Made by a program: the position numbers and the translations under genes. The notes beneath the pieces were generated by a model. That model made no database searches. It had not been told where the DNA came from and saw only the letters and a program-made list of their open reading frames with translations. A stretch of DNA of 29,813 nt from an uncultured Ignavibacteria bacterium (GTDB lineage Bacteria; Bacteroidota; Ignavibacteria; Tepidaquicellales; Tepidaquicellaceae), in contig CALJIG010000069.1 in assembly GCA_937974175.1 (NCBI GenBank), positions 1 to 29,813 of the forward strand, given 5' to 3'. Below, in pieces: positions 22,473 through 29,744 of this stretch (its first letter is position 1; every line of letters begins with the position of its first letter).

Positions 22473-24638
22473 TTATTTTACCAGAACCATCTTTCTCGTC
22501 TCGGAAAAATTTTCCGTTTCAAGTTTATAAAAATATATTCCGCTGGGTAATAGGGTAGCATTGAAATCATACTTATAACTTCCTGCTGATAAATTTTCAT
22601 TTACTAGATTTGCGACTTCTCTTCCGAGCAAATCAAATACTTTTAATTTCACAAATCCGGCCGCCGGTAACTGAAAGCTGATAACTGTTACAGGGTTGAA
22701 CGGGTTAGGATAATTTTGTTCAAGATAAAATTTATCGGGGATGGTTGTGCTTATTTGCTGAATGCCGATGGTGCCGCCTGTAGTTGTTTTAATTATAACT
22801 TCATTATTACCGCATATCCATCCTGTGTTTTCATTAATGAAGAAAACTGAATTTAACTGAAGGTTATCAGTGTTTGCTGATTGCTTCCAGGTTTCTCCGC
22901 GGTCAGTTGTTTTTAATAAAACTCCCAGCCCGCCGTACCCGCTGGCAGCCCATCCTGTCATATCATTAATGAGCTGAAATGACTCAATTCGTGTGGAAGG
23001 CGCAAGATATATTTTCCGTGCAAAGCTTTGGCCTGCATTGGTTGTTTTATATATGCCTGAATCAGCGCTGACAAAGCCTGTGTTTTCATTAATGAAATTA
23101 AGATTGTAGATTGGTGAATCCCAAAATTGATACAAAAATTGCCATGTTGCTCCACCATCAAATGAGCGGTGTACAGCTGCGCCATAACCTGAAAATACTA
23201 AACGGGAATTTATGAAATGAAGCTTACCGTCTAACTGATACGCAGTACTATGTGATATCCAGTTAGTTCCGCCGTTCGTTGAGCGAATTAAATTGCGTCC
23301 GAATTGTGATTCCTGCAGTATTATACAAGCTGTATCATTTTTAAAGTAAGGGAAATCCCAATAGAAGTTATCGAACGGAACTGTAATCCAGTTTGCTCCT
23401 CCATTAGAGGTTCTTTTTATCGAGCCCGTTCCTGCTGCAATGCCTGTGTTGGCATTTGTAAACTTTATTTTGTCAGCAGTGCCTCCTATCACCTCGCGTA
23501 CCCAGTTTGTTCCTCCGTTAGTTGTTTTGTAAGCTCCGTTACTCCATGTTGCACACCATCCTGTATTTTCATTTAAGAAAAATATGTCTTCAAAGTTATC
23601 GGGGTATGAAAAAAGATATGGAGTAATTGAAGTCCGTTTATTTACCCAATTAGCTCCTGCATTGGAAGTTGTAAGAAGCCTTCCGTATTTGCCGACGGCA
23701 ATTCCGTTTAAATTATTGGATGCAAGGGCAAAGCCAAGGTGGTCCTGCTGATCAAGTATTTCTTGCCAGTTCATTCCACCGTTAGTAGTTTTATATACGT
23801 AACTGCCGTAAGCGTAACCTGTAAGCTCGTTTATAAAAAAAAGATTTCCATTGTTAAATGAAAATCCTACTGAAGTCCAGTTTGCTCCTCCGTTAGTAGT
23901 TTTGTAAGAGCCGGGGTATAATCCGGAAAGCCATCCTGTGTTTTCATTTATAAAAAATGAATGCGACCAATGCTCAAATGTCTGCATTGTAGGGATAGAG
24001 ATTGTGCCTGTTGCCCAGCTAATGCTGCCGTTGGTAGTCTTATAAAAATTTTTATCTCTAAGGCTGCCTATCCATCCTGTGTTTTCATTCAGGAAAAAGA
24101 AATTTGTCAGTGAATCATTTCCGTTGATTGATAATCTTGACCATGCTCCTCCTGCATTTGTTGTTTTATACACTTCAGGGTTTTGTTCAGTTTTGCCCTT
24201 GAGGAAACCTGTATTGGAATTAATAAATTTTACAGAGAATGAATTTAAATAATTCATCTGAGGAACTGCTGTTACGCTCCACGTTTCGCCTGCATCAGTG
24301 CTTTTCAAAATTTTATTTTTATATGAATCGTATGTTACCAAATTTATTGAGGAATGCATTACAAGTACTGTGGTAGGGTTTATAACGTTTATTGAATGCA
24401 GTTCACAAATATGATTTATCTCAAGCGGTACAGCATTTTTTACTTTCCACGTTGCGCCTTTATCGGTTGATCTCAATATCGAATTGCCGCGTGTAGTCGC
24501 AATAGCGATGTTAGCATCTAAAAATTTTACTTCGATAATATTTTCGCCTTGAGGAGTCGGGTTCTGCCAGAACCATCCTGTCTGTGCAAAACTTATTTTG
24601 AATATAAGAAGAAGTAAAACTAAAATTATTTTTTTCAT
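22473..24638 (-). CDS. Long secreted Ycf48/BNR-like propeller with T9SS sorting domain
   Basis: The 721-residue paralogue of the 414-residue neighbour has a signal peptide of about 18 residues (ending at SFAQ), then about a dozen blades with the phrase ENTGW…YKTTNGGxNW (for example FINENTGWLSGLYPGSYK). There are therefore probably two propellers. The tail is a T9SS type A sorting domain (LEQNYPNPFNPVTVISF … SETRKMVLVK). The repetitive blades are related at the DNA level too, so internal duplication is likely. It is the upstream gene of a two-gene unit with 21209-22453 and is preceded by a strong terminator at 24707, so it should have its own promoter near 24640-24700; I see no clear -7 box there. 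Confidence 0.9.
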   Translation of the reverse strand: MKKIILVLLLLIFKISFAQTGWFWQNPTPQGENIIEVKFLDANIAIATTRGNSILRSTDKGATWKVKNAVPLEINHICELHSINVINPTTVLVMHSSINLVTYDSYKNKILKSTDAGETWSVTAVPQMNYLNSFSVKFINSNTGFLKGKTEQNPEVYKTTNAGGAWSRLSINGNDSLTNFFFLNENTGWIGSLRDKNFYKTTNGSISWATGTISIPTMQTFEHWSHSFFINENTGWLSGLYPGSYKTTNGGANWTSVGFSFNNGNLFFINELTGYAYGSYVYKTTNGGMNWQEILDQQDHLGFALASNNLNGIAVGKYGRLLTTSNAGANWVNKRTSITPYLFSYPDNFEDIFFLNENTGWCATWSNGAYKTTNGGTNWVREVIGGTADKIKFTNANTGIAAGTGSIKRTSNGGANWITVPFDNFYWDFPYFKNDTACIILQESQFGRNLIRSTNGGTNWISHSTAYQLDGKLHFINSRLVFSGYGAAVHRSFDGGATWQFLYQFWDSPIYNLNFINENTGFVSADSGIYKTTNAGQSFARKIYLAPSTRIESFQLINDMTGWAASGYGGLGVLLKTTDRGETWKQSANTDNLQLNSVFFINENTGWICGNNEVIIKTTTGGTIGIQQISTTIPDKFYLEQNYPNPFNPVTVISFQLPAAGFVKLKVFDLLGREVANLVNENLSAGSYKYDFNATLLPSGIYFYKLETENFSETRKMVLVK

Positions 24639-24706
24639 AGTATCATTTATACAAGAAATTATATGAAATACAGTAACTTATATATATAAAAATATTTCTC
24701 TTCTAC

Positions 24707-24732
24707 AAAAAAAAAGGGAGCCTTAGGCTCCC
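24707..24732 (-). terminator. Intrinsic terminator after the metalloprotease gene
   Basis: On the minus strand GGGAGCC, loop TAA, GGCTCCC, then nine T. It lies 34 bp after the metalloprotease stop. The same hairpin with the same downstream sequence is present at 21015. Confidence 0.92.
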
Positions 24733-24765
24733 TCTAATAATATTACAACTTATATTTTAAACTTC

Positions 24766-27006
24766 TTACTTCATCAATATCATCTTTCTTGTCTCGGAGA
24801 ATGAACCTGCTTCTATTTTATAGAAGTACATTCCGCTGGCAAGTGAGCTGCCGTCAAATTCGTATGTATAATTACCTTCTGTCTTTAATTCACCATTTAT
24901 TAATGATGCAACTAACTGTCCTTTCAAATCATAAACTTTCAATGTTACATTTGCGAGTTTAGGAATTGTAAAGTTTATCATCGTTGTCGGGTTGAACGGA
25001 TTCGGATAATTCTGCGATAAGCTGAATGTCAATGGCGCAGTTGTGTTATTGCCGATTCCCGTAGCAGTTGACATAGTAAAGTTTGTATTTGATATATCGA
25101 AGAATATATTTCCTACAGCTTTTACTTTTATTCTTGCTGTTGTTGAGTTCACATTAGGAAGAGTAACCTGCTGGCTGCCGTCATTTGCTGTGCCGCTAAC
25201 CAATACTGTAGGGAATGTATTACCCCCGTCTGTTGATAAAAGAATATCTACTGTAGCGCAGTTTACTGTAGCTGCATTTGTATTTGCAACGTTCCATGTT
25301 ACTGTCTGCGGATATGGTGTATTCCATGTTACGTTTGTATTCGGTGATGTAACTAAGAACGGACCTGCTGTTGCATCAACGCCGAAAGCAATTGTTCCCG
25401 TTCCTCTTCCGCCGCCGCCGACTCGGTTATCCCTTGCCGTCAGTCTGAATGTCAGACTTCTGTCATACGTTGGAAGAAGCTCGCCGATTGTTGTTGTATT
25501 ATTTAATAAATTTGAAAGCTTCGGAAATACTCTGTAGCCTGTTGCAACAGGGTTGAATGACCTGAATATCGGCGCATTATTTACAGGTGAACCCGGAGCT
25601 CCGCCCGGACCTAAATCATACTGCTCCCAGCAATAGGAGAGCACATCTAAATCCTGGTCTGTTGCCGTTCCTGTCAGTTCAAACGGTGTTGATCTCGGAA
25701 TCGCAAATCCGTCCGGCGGCATTGTTACTACCGGATTATGATTTCCTGTGTTTGTTGTTACAGGGCAGGAATTTCCCCCTGCAAGACTTGTATAATTTAT
25801 AATTTCATCAAGGCTCTTTGTATGGAAGTAAGGGTCGCTGTTCGGCTGTAAATCTGTCGAACCGCAGATACCTGCATAAGCCATTATTGTAGAGCCGCTT
25901 CCGGGCTCGTAAGCTGTATTGTTATTTCTGTTACCGCCGCCGCATGAAGATGTTGTGCTGTTGAATGTATGATTACCGCCGAACTGGTGCCCCATTTCGT
26001 GAGCAACGTAATCGATATCATAAGGGTCTCCGACAGGTGCGCCTGAACCGGTAACGCCTCTTGCTTTGTTTCCTGCAACGCATACACATCCTAAAAATGC
26101 AACGCCGCCGCCGCCTGTTGAAAATACGTGACCGATATCATAATTAGCTGTACCGATTTGCTGGTCGCATGTTGTCTGATTTTGTCCTAGCATTGTGTTT
26201 CCGTTTCCATTTGTATAAGGGTCAGTAGAAGAATTTGTATATACTACCAGATTATTATTTGCTACAAGAACCATTCTTACTGATGCTTCTTTTTCATAAA
26301 CGCCGTTTACTCTGTTTAAAGAAACAACTATAGCTGCAAGCGCAGCAGCCTGCGTTCCGCCGAAGTAAGCAGCGTATTCGCCTGTGCATGCAATTACAGT
26401 TCTGTATGTTCTTAGCTGTCCTTCAGCAAGCATATCTGGGCTGTAAGGAGCGTGATTTTTTTCCATGTGTCCGTCATCTATCACTTCGCAAGTCATCTGT
26501 TTATCTGTGCGGAAATCTGTTTTGAAGTAACTGATGTAATTAAAGTTATCGCCTTTAGCATACGGGTCAATAAATACTGTTCCGCGCTCTGAAAAAATCA
26601 TTGCGTGGAAACCAAGCGGTGTAATATCGAATCTTACTGATGAATACGGGTCATCGATACCTTGTCCCATATAGGTTTTTATTTCCGGGAACTGAACTGC
26701 AAGACCGTCTTCCATGATTGGTGAATCAACGAATTTGAATCTTAGGAAAGTTCCGTCAGGCATAGGCAAGCTGATGACTGAATTTGAATTTTTGGGGAGT
26801 ACGTTTTTTTCTAACGGTGCTGATTGCAGCAGGGATTTTAAATCGGGTATGTTTAAATTTAAAGTCCTGAACTTTACCGGCTTTATTACTCTTTCTCCTG
26901 TAGTCTGAATGTTAGCTTCTGAAACATCGTTCCAGTACGGAGCAGCATTAGCGCCGATTGAGAAAAGAATAATAAAAATTAGAACAAAAAGATTGCGAGA
27001 GATCAT
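24766..27006 (-). CDS. Secreted reprolysin-like zinc metalloprotease with T9SS sorting domain
   Basis: The 746-residue product starts with a signal peptide (about 1-21, ending at NAA), then an N-terminal pro-region of about 175 residues, and a metzincin protease domain. The zinc motif is HEMGHQFGGNH (His336, His340, His346; catalytic Glu337), with a Met-turn at SGSTIMAYAG (Met375), as in M12B-type proteases. It is followed by two beta-sandwich domains (about 420-520 and 560-655; TVDILLSTDGGNTF) and a C-terminal T9SS type A sorting domain (LSQNYPNPFNPTTMINF … SETRKMILMK). It is expected to be secreted and to degrade external proteins. It stands alone between two gaps and ends at a terminator that is duplicated with its tail at 21019-21103. 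Confidence 0.93.
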   Translation of the reverse strand: MISRNLFVLIFIILFSIGANAAPYWNDVSEANIQTTGERVIKPVKFRTLNLNIPDLKSLLQSAPLEKNVLPKNSNSVISLPMPDGTFLRFKFVDSPIMEDGLAVQFPEIKTYMGQGIDDPYSSVRFDITPLGFHAMIFSERGTVFIDPYAKGDNFNYISYFKTDFRTDKQMTCEVIDDGHMEKNHAPYSPDMLAEGQLRTYRTVIACTGEYAAYFGGTQAAALAAIVVSLNRVNGVYEKEASVRMVLVANNNLVVYTNSSTDPYTNGNGNTMLGQNQTTCDQQIGTANYDIGHVFSTGGGGVAFLGCVCVAGNKARGVTGSGAPVGDPYDIDYVAHEMGHQFGGNHTFNSTTSSCGGGNRNNNTAYEPGSGSTIMAYAGICGSTDLQPNSDPYFHTKSLDEIINYTSLAGGNSCPVTTNTGNHNPVVTMPPDGFAIPRSTPFELTGTATDQDLDVLSYCWEQYDLGPGGAPGSPVNNAPIFRSFNPVATGYRVFPKLSNLLNNTTTIGELLPTYDRSLTFRLTARDNRVGGGGRGTGTIAFGVDATAGPFLVTSPNTNVTWNTPYPQTVTWNVANTNAATVNCATVDILLSTDGGNTFPTVLVSGTANDGSQQVTLPNVNSTTARIKVKAVGNIFFDISNTNFTMSTATGIGNNTTAPLTFSLSQNYPNPFNPTTMINFTIPKLANVTLKVYDLKGQLVASLINGELKTEGNYTYEFDGSSLASGMYFYKIEAGSFSETRKMILMK

Positions 27007-27178
27007 TTTAGTTTTTAATTAAATTGAGAGTTATTTCCTTCAGAAATTGAGGTGAATTCCTGTAAAATAAGGAATTTCTCATAGCAAAACAAATGATTTA
27101 CGAGGGATAGCACCGTACTTTTAACCGTATTTGTGAGAGGGGTGGAAGAGGGAAAGAGGGCAGGTCTGTAACGAAAAG

Positions 27179-27213
27179 TGAATTCTGAAATCTGAAATCT
27201 GAAATCTGAAATC
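27179..27213. repeat. Heptamer tandem repeat (TGAAATC)
   Basis: Four perfect units of TGAAATC at 27186-27213 preceded by one degenerate unit (TGAATTC). It lies just upstream of the replication module at 27240-28915. The short reading frame on the minus strand across it translates the repeat into low-complexity peptide and is not a gene. Confidence 0.95.
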
Positions 27214-27258
27214 TTAAATTGAAAAAGCCTGTCAAGCACAAAAAATATTTTTTTACCT

Positions 27259-27270
27259 ATTAGTACTAAT
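27259..27270. promoter_or_regulatory. 12-bp perfect palindrome, possible operator
   Basis: ATTAGTACTAAT is a perfect 12-bp palindrome 28 bp before the structured RNA candidate. It could be an operator for a small repressor, but no repressor gene is visible in the window. Confidence 0.3.
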
Positions 27271-27297
27271 GAGTGCGGTTAGATTTCAATTTATAGA

Positions 27298-27437
27298 GGT
27301 GAACTATATCTTTGCGCAGTTCTTTTGATTTAGTTCGCCGGATAATAAAACACAATTTTTAAACCCTTGGGTTTTGCAATACGATACTTTCTGCTATGGC
27401 GAACAGCAGGGAGTATCTGCAAGGCTCAGGGGTTTTT
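27298..27437 (+). ncRNA. Structured leader RNA candidate with pseudoknot potential and terminator
   Basis: Two hairpins precede the replication gene. Hairpin A: GGTGAACTA (27298-27306) pairs with TAGTTCGCC (27331-27339), 9 bp with one G-T pair. Hairpin B: 27361-27433 forms a stem of about 30 bp (six G-T pairs) with one 4-nt bulge (27378-27381) and a 9-nt loop ATGGCGAAC, followed by six T (27432-27437). The loop of B contains GGCGAAC (27397-27403), the exact complement of GTTCGCC (27333-27339) in the 3' arm of A. So A and the A-B loop contact exclude each other. This looks like a switchable terminator or a pseudoknot-controlled leader; no known class was recognised. The 531-bp gap around it (27007-27537) holds no gene. 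Confidence 0.6.
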
Positions 27438-27466
27438 TCGTTTGATGTGTTTTGGATAACCAAATT

Positions 27467-27498
27467 GTTGCAATTGAAAAAAACATTTCATAAATTCG
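27467..27498 (+). promoter_or_regulatory. Weak Bacteroidota-type promoter candidate for the replication gene
   Basis: TTG at 27467-27469, a 21-bp spacer, and TAAATTCG at 27491-27498, one base off the TAnnTTTG box. It lies 39 bp before the ATG. An inverted word AATTG…CAATT overlaps the -33 region. Confidence 0.3.
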
Positions 27499-27537
27499 CG
27501 GCAAATCAAAACACTATTTTTAATTACACCTCTAATT

Positions 27538-28302
27538 ATGGAAAATCTCGGATGGATAAAGCTGCATAGGAAATTGCTGGACAATCCTAAAATATGTCAA
27601 GACTCCGATTATATGAACCTTTGGGTTCAATTGTTATTATTTGCAACTCATTCTGAAATTCCTAAGGTATTTAATGGCAGAAACACGATTCTCAAACCAG
27701 GACAGTTGATTACCGGCAGAATTTTTCTTAGCAAGATAACAAAAATAAATCAGAGTAAGATAGAAAGAATTTTAAAATATCTCGAAAGTGAACATCAAAT
27801 TGAACAACAAAAAACCAATGTAAATAGATTAATAACAATAACTAATTGGAATACTTATCAAGAGAGTGAACAGCAAGTTGAACATCAAGTGAACAACAAG
27901 CGAACAACGAGTGAACAACGAGTGAACACAAACAAGAATGATAAGAATGTAAAGAATGAAAAGAATAATAAGGGGGCGGATATTTTTCCTGTTCACTTCT
28001 CCGGAAATTTTATAAAGGCTTGGAATAAGTGGCTGGACTACAGAGAGGAAATAAAAAAACCGCTTAAGAATGCGACAAGAAAATCGCAGATGGACTTTCT
28101 CAAAACATATAATGAAGCCGAAGCGATTGCAATTATAATGCAGTCAATACGCAACGGCTGGCAGGGACTTTTTGAAATAAATAAACAAACCCATGGAGCA
28201 AAAACCAATTTCAGTAAAAGAAGCGCTGATGAAAAATTCGGAGATGAGTTTAAGGCAGGACAGCTCAGAGCTCTCGGCTCACTGCTTGAAGGAAGGAATT
28301 AA
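27538..28302 (+). CDS. Phage replisome-organiser-like replication protein
   Basis: The 254-residue product opens with WIKLHRKLLDNPKICQDSDYMNLWVQLLLFA, the opening of phage replication initiation/replisome-organiser proteins of the DnaD/lambda-O-like type, with an apparent winged-helix DNA-binding domain at about 1-105 (FLSKITKINQSKIERILKYLESEHQIEQ looks like the recognition part). Residues about 110-150 are a hydrophilic Gln/Asn/Lys-rich linker. Residues about 155-215 form a second domain ending in SIRNGWQGLFEIN, a motif I associate with such phage proteins. The linker is encoded by 11-bp direct repeats (27865-27931), probably origin iterons. In phages of this type the protein binds such repeats and recruits the helicase loader. 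The second gene starts inside this one at 28193. Confidence 0.75.
   Translation: MENLGWIKLHRKLLDNPKICQDSDYMNLWVQLLLFATHSEIPKVFNGRNTILKPGQLITGRIFLSKITKINQSKIERILKYLESEHQIEQQKTNVNRLITITNWNTYQESEQQVEHQVNNKRTTSEQRVNTNKNDKNVKNEKNNKGADIFPVHFSGNFIKAWNKWLDYREEIKKPLKNATRKSQMDFLKTYNEAEAIAIIMQSIRNGWQGLFEINKQTHGAKTNFSKRSADEKFGDEFKAGQLRALGSLLEGRN
27787..27931 (+). repeat. Iteron-like direct repeats inside the replication gene (putative origin)
   Basis: Eight units of consensus AGTGAACAACA. Two lie at 27787-27809 (AGTGAACATCA, AATTGAACAACA). Six lie head to tail at 27865-27931 (AGTGAACAGCA, AGTTGAACATCA, AGTGAACAACA, AGCGAACAACG, AGTGAACAACG, AGTGAACACAA). The spacing is 11 or 12 bp, about one helical turn, and is not a multiple of three, so the encoded peptide differs from unit to unit. 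That argues for selection on the DNA. The layout matches origins embedded in phage initiator genes such as lambda O. Confidence 0.65.
27932..27975 (+). other. A-rich repeated tract next to the iterons, possible unwinding element
   Basis: Directly after the iterons, AAGAATG recurs four times at 9-bp spacing (AAGAATGAT, AAGAATGTA, AAGAATGAA, then AAGAATAAT), with almost no C and about 80% A+T. An A+T-rich segment beside iterons is the standard site of strand opening in iteron origins. This assignment is inference. Confidence 0.5.
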
Positions 28303-28915
28303 ATACAGCAGGGAAGAGATAATAAAAATTCAGACTGAGCTGATAAATCTCGGCTACTTAAAAGGCAAACCCTTTAGCGAGGAAAGAACGAAAATAATTA
28401 TCCGTGAATTTGAAAATCTGAGTTTTCCTTTTCCGCGTGTGATTGAGCGGATTAAAGCTGCAGCTGTAATGAAAACTTACGGCGATGTGAAATTCGATGA
28501 CTTTATTGAACTGAATATCGATGATATTATTCCGTGCAATGTAGTTTACAACCGCGCAGTTGAGCTGATAAATTTTAATCAGGAAAAATTTAACGAGCTG
28601 TGCTTTGCTTATTTCGGCAACAAACTGATTACAAGAGGGGAGAAGGAATATATTTCAGCTTTGCTTACACGAAGAGAGATAAGCTATGCTGACCTGCACG
28701 ATGTGAAAAAAAATCTTCAGTACATTCAGCAGGAAGAAGAAAAAATAAATGAGATGAGGAAACGGCTTTTTGCAAATAAAGAGAAGCTGGTGCATGATGT
28801 GCGAAATGCCGTGGAAACTGCCCTGCGCGCAGCGGCAATACCGGAAAAGTACGAAGCCGATATCATCCGAATTGAAGTGGAGAATGTAACAAGGAGAATC
28901 AGGAATTATCTGTGA
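28193..28915 (+). CDS. Unknown protein overlapping the replication gene
   Basis: I do not recognise this family. The 240-residue product is helical and charged, with segments EEIIKIQTELINLGYLKGKPFSEERTKII and EEEKINEMRKRLFANKEKLVHDVRNAVETALRAA, the latter a likely coiled coil. No Walker A motif or signal peptide is seen. The ATG at 28193 lies 110 bp inside the replication gene in another frame; ATGs at 28229 and 28244 are alternatives that shorten the overlap. Its place after an initiator with an internal origin is that of a helicase loader (P or DnaC/DnaI) in phage modules, but no sequence motif supports that. The real start may lie later, so the N-terminus is uncertain. Confidence 0.6.
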   Translation: MEQKPISVKEALMKNSEMSLRQDSSELSAHCLKEGIKYSREEIIKIQTELINLGYLKGKPFSEERTKIIIREFENLSFPFPRVIERIKAAAVMKTYGDVKFDDFIELNIDDIIPCNVVYNRAVELINFNQEKFNELCFAYFGNKLITRGEKEYISALLTRREISYADLHDVKKNLQYIQQEEEKINEMRKRLFANKEKLVHDVRNAVETALRAAAIPEKYEADIIRIEVENVTRRIRNYL

Positions 28916-28936
28916 TGGAACCGCGCTTGGTCACCG

Positions 28937-28964
28937 CTAATTGTTAATTGCTAATTGTTAATTG
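28937..28964. repeat. Heptamer tandem repeat (CTAATTG/TTAATTG)
   Basis: Four contiguous 7-bp units alternating CTAATTG and TTAATTG, so also two copies of a 14-bp unit. It lies between the stop of the overlapping gene and the stop of the inositol-monophosphatase family gene. With the array at 27179 it brackets the replication module, but the units differ. Confidence 0.9.
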
Positions 28965-28970
28965 CTAAAG

Positions 28971-29744
28971 TCATCCGTTTAACAACTTCAAAATCTCATC
29001 ATGCATTTTTCCGTTTGATGTAAGCACTCCGCGGGAGTAAATTGTCTTATTGCCTTCAAGGTCAGTCATTACTCCGCCGGCTTCTTCAACACAGATTTTT
29101 ATAGGGGCAACATCGTATGGCGAAACATGCGGATCGAGCATGAACTCAGCTTTGCCGTTTATCACAAGTGTGTGCCCGAAGCAATCGCCGTAGCCTCTAT
29201 CGTAATAGGATTTATCAACGAGCTCGAGAAATTTATCTTTGTAAGGCTGCTTTGTAATGTACTCGATGCCTCCGTAGATGAAATAAGATTTATCGATTGT
29301 ATCAGTCTTGCTGACTTTAACTTTTTTACCGTTCTGATAGCAGCCAAGCCCTTTGCCGGCGTATATCATCTGCTTCATAGCAGGCAGGGCAATGATGCCC
29401 ATTACAACTTCGCCCTGGTACTCAAGGGCAAGGAGTGTTCCCCAGAAAGGGAAGTTACGCATGAAGTTTTTTGTGCCGTCTATTGGGTCAATTATCCATT
29501 TGAATTCGGAGTTCTTATCCTGCGTTCCTGTCTCTTCGGCAAGGAAGCTATGCTCAGGATATTTCTTTTTAATTTCGGATATCAAAAACTTCTCGCATTT
29601 TTTATCGGCTATTGTTACAGGCGAGTTGTCTTTTTTGTATTCGGGCTTGATAGTTTTTTTGTAATATTTCAGTGAGATGTCATTGCATTCGTTAATGAGT
29701 TTCAGAGAGAAGTTCAGAAGCTTTTTTATGTGTTTTTCTTTCAT
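28971..29744 (-). CDS. hisN: Inositol-monophosphatase family phosphatase, probably histidinol-phosphatase
   Basis: The 257-residue product has the FIG/IMPase metal sites: Glu70-Glu71 in LAEETGTQ, DPIDGTKNF at 86-94, and Asp211 in SPYDVAPIKICVEEAGG. The phrases FPFWGTLLAL and GDCFGHTLVINGKAEFMLDP match the HisN-type histidinol-phosphatase subgroup better than SuhB-type inositol monophosphatases. The reaction would be dephosphorylation of histidinol phosphate in histidine biosynthesis, Mg-dependent and cytoplasmic. No other his gene is in the window, so the substrate is an inference. The start ATG at 29744 is clear; the remaining 69 bp to the window edge show no further feature. Confidence 0.85.
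   Translation of the reverse strand: MKEKHIKKLLNFSLKLINECNDISLKYYKKTIKPEYKKDNSPVTIADKKCEKFLISEIKKKYPEHSFLAEETGTQDKNSEFKWIIDPIDGTKNFMRNFPFWGTLLALEYQGEVVMGIIALPAMKQMIYAGKGLGCYQNGKKVKVSKTDTIDKSYFIYGGIEYITKQPYKDKFLELVDKSYYDRGYGDCFGHTLVINGKAEFMLDPHVSPYDVAPIKICVEEAGGVMTDLEGNKTIYSRGVLTSNGKMHDEILKLLNG

Noticed and set aside
25043..25537. Plus-strand 164-aa hydrophobic reading frame
   Set aside because: It is antisense to the beta-sandwich domains of the metalloprotease; the hydrophobic look comes from reading Thr/Asn/Val-rich codons backwards.
27015..27239. Minus-strand 74-aa reading frame upstream of the metalloprotease
   Set aside because: Its N-terminal part is a translation of the TGAAATC heptamer array, it has no family pattern, and it lies in a promoter region.
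27361..27433. Retron msd or SRP RNA for the long hairpin
   Set aside because: No reverse transcriptase is nearby, and the GGAA-capped SRP domain IV signature is absent; the hairpin fits a leader/terminator better.
29127..29675. Plus-strand 182-aa reading frame
   Set aside because: It is entirely antisense to the well-supported HisN-like gene and has no domain signature.
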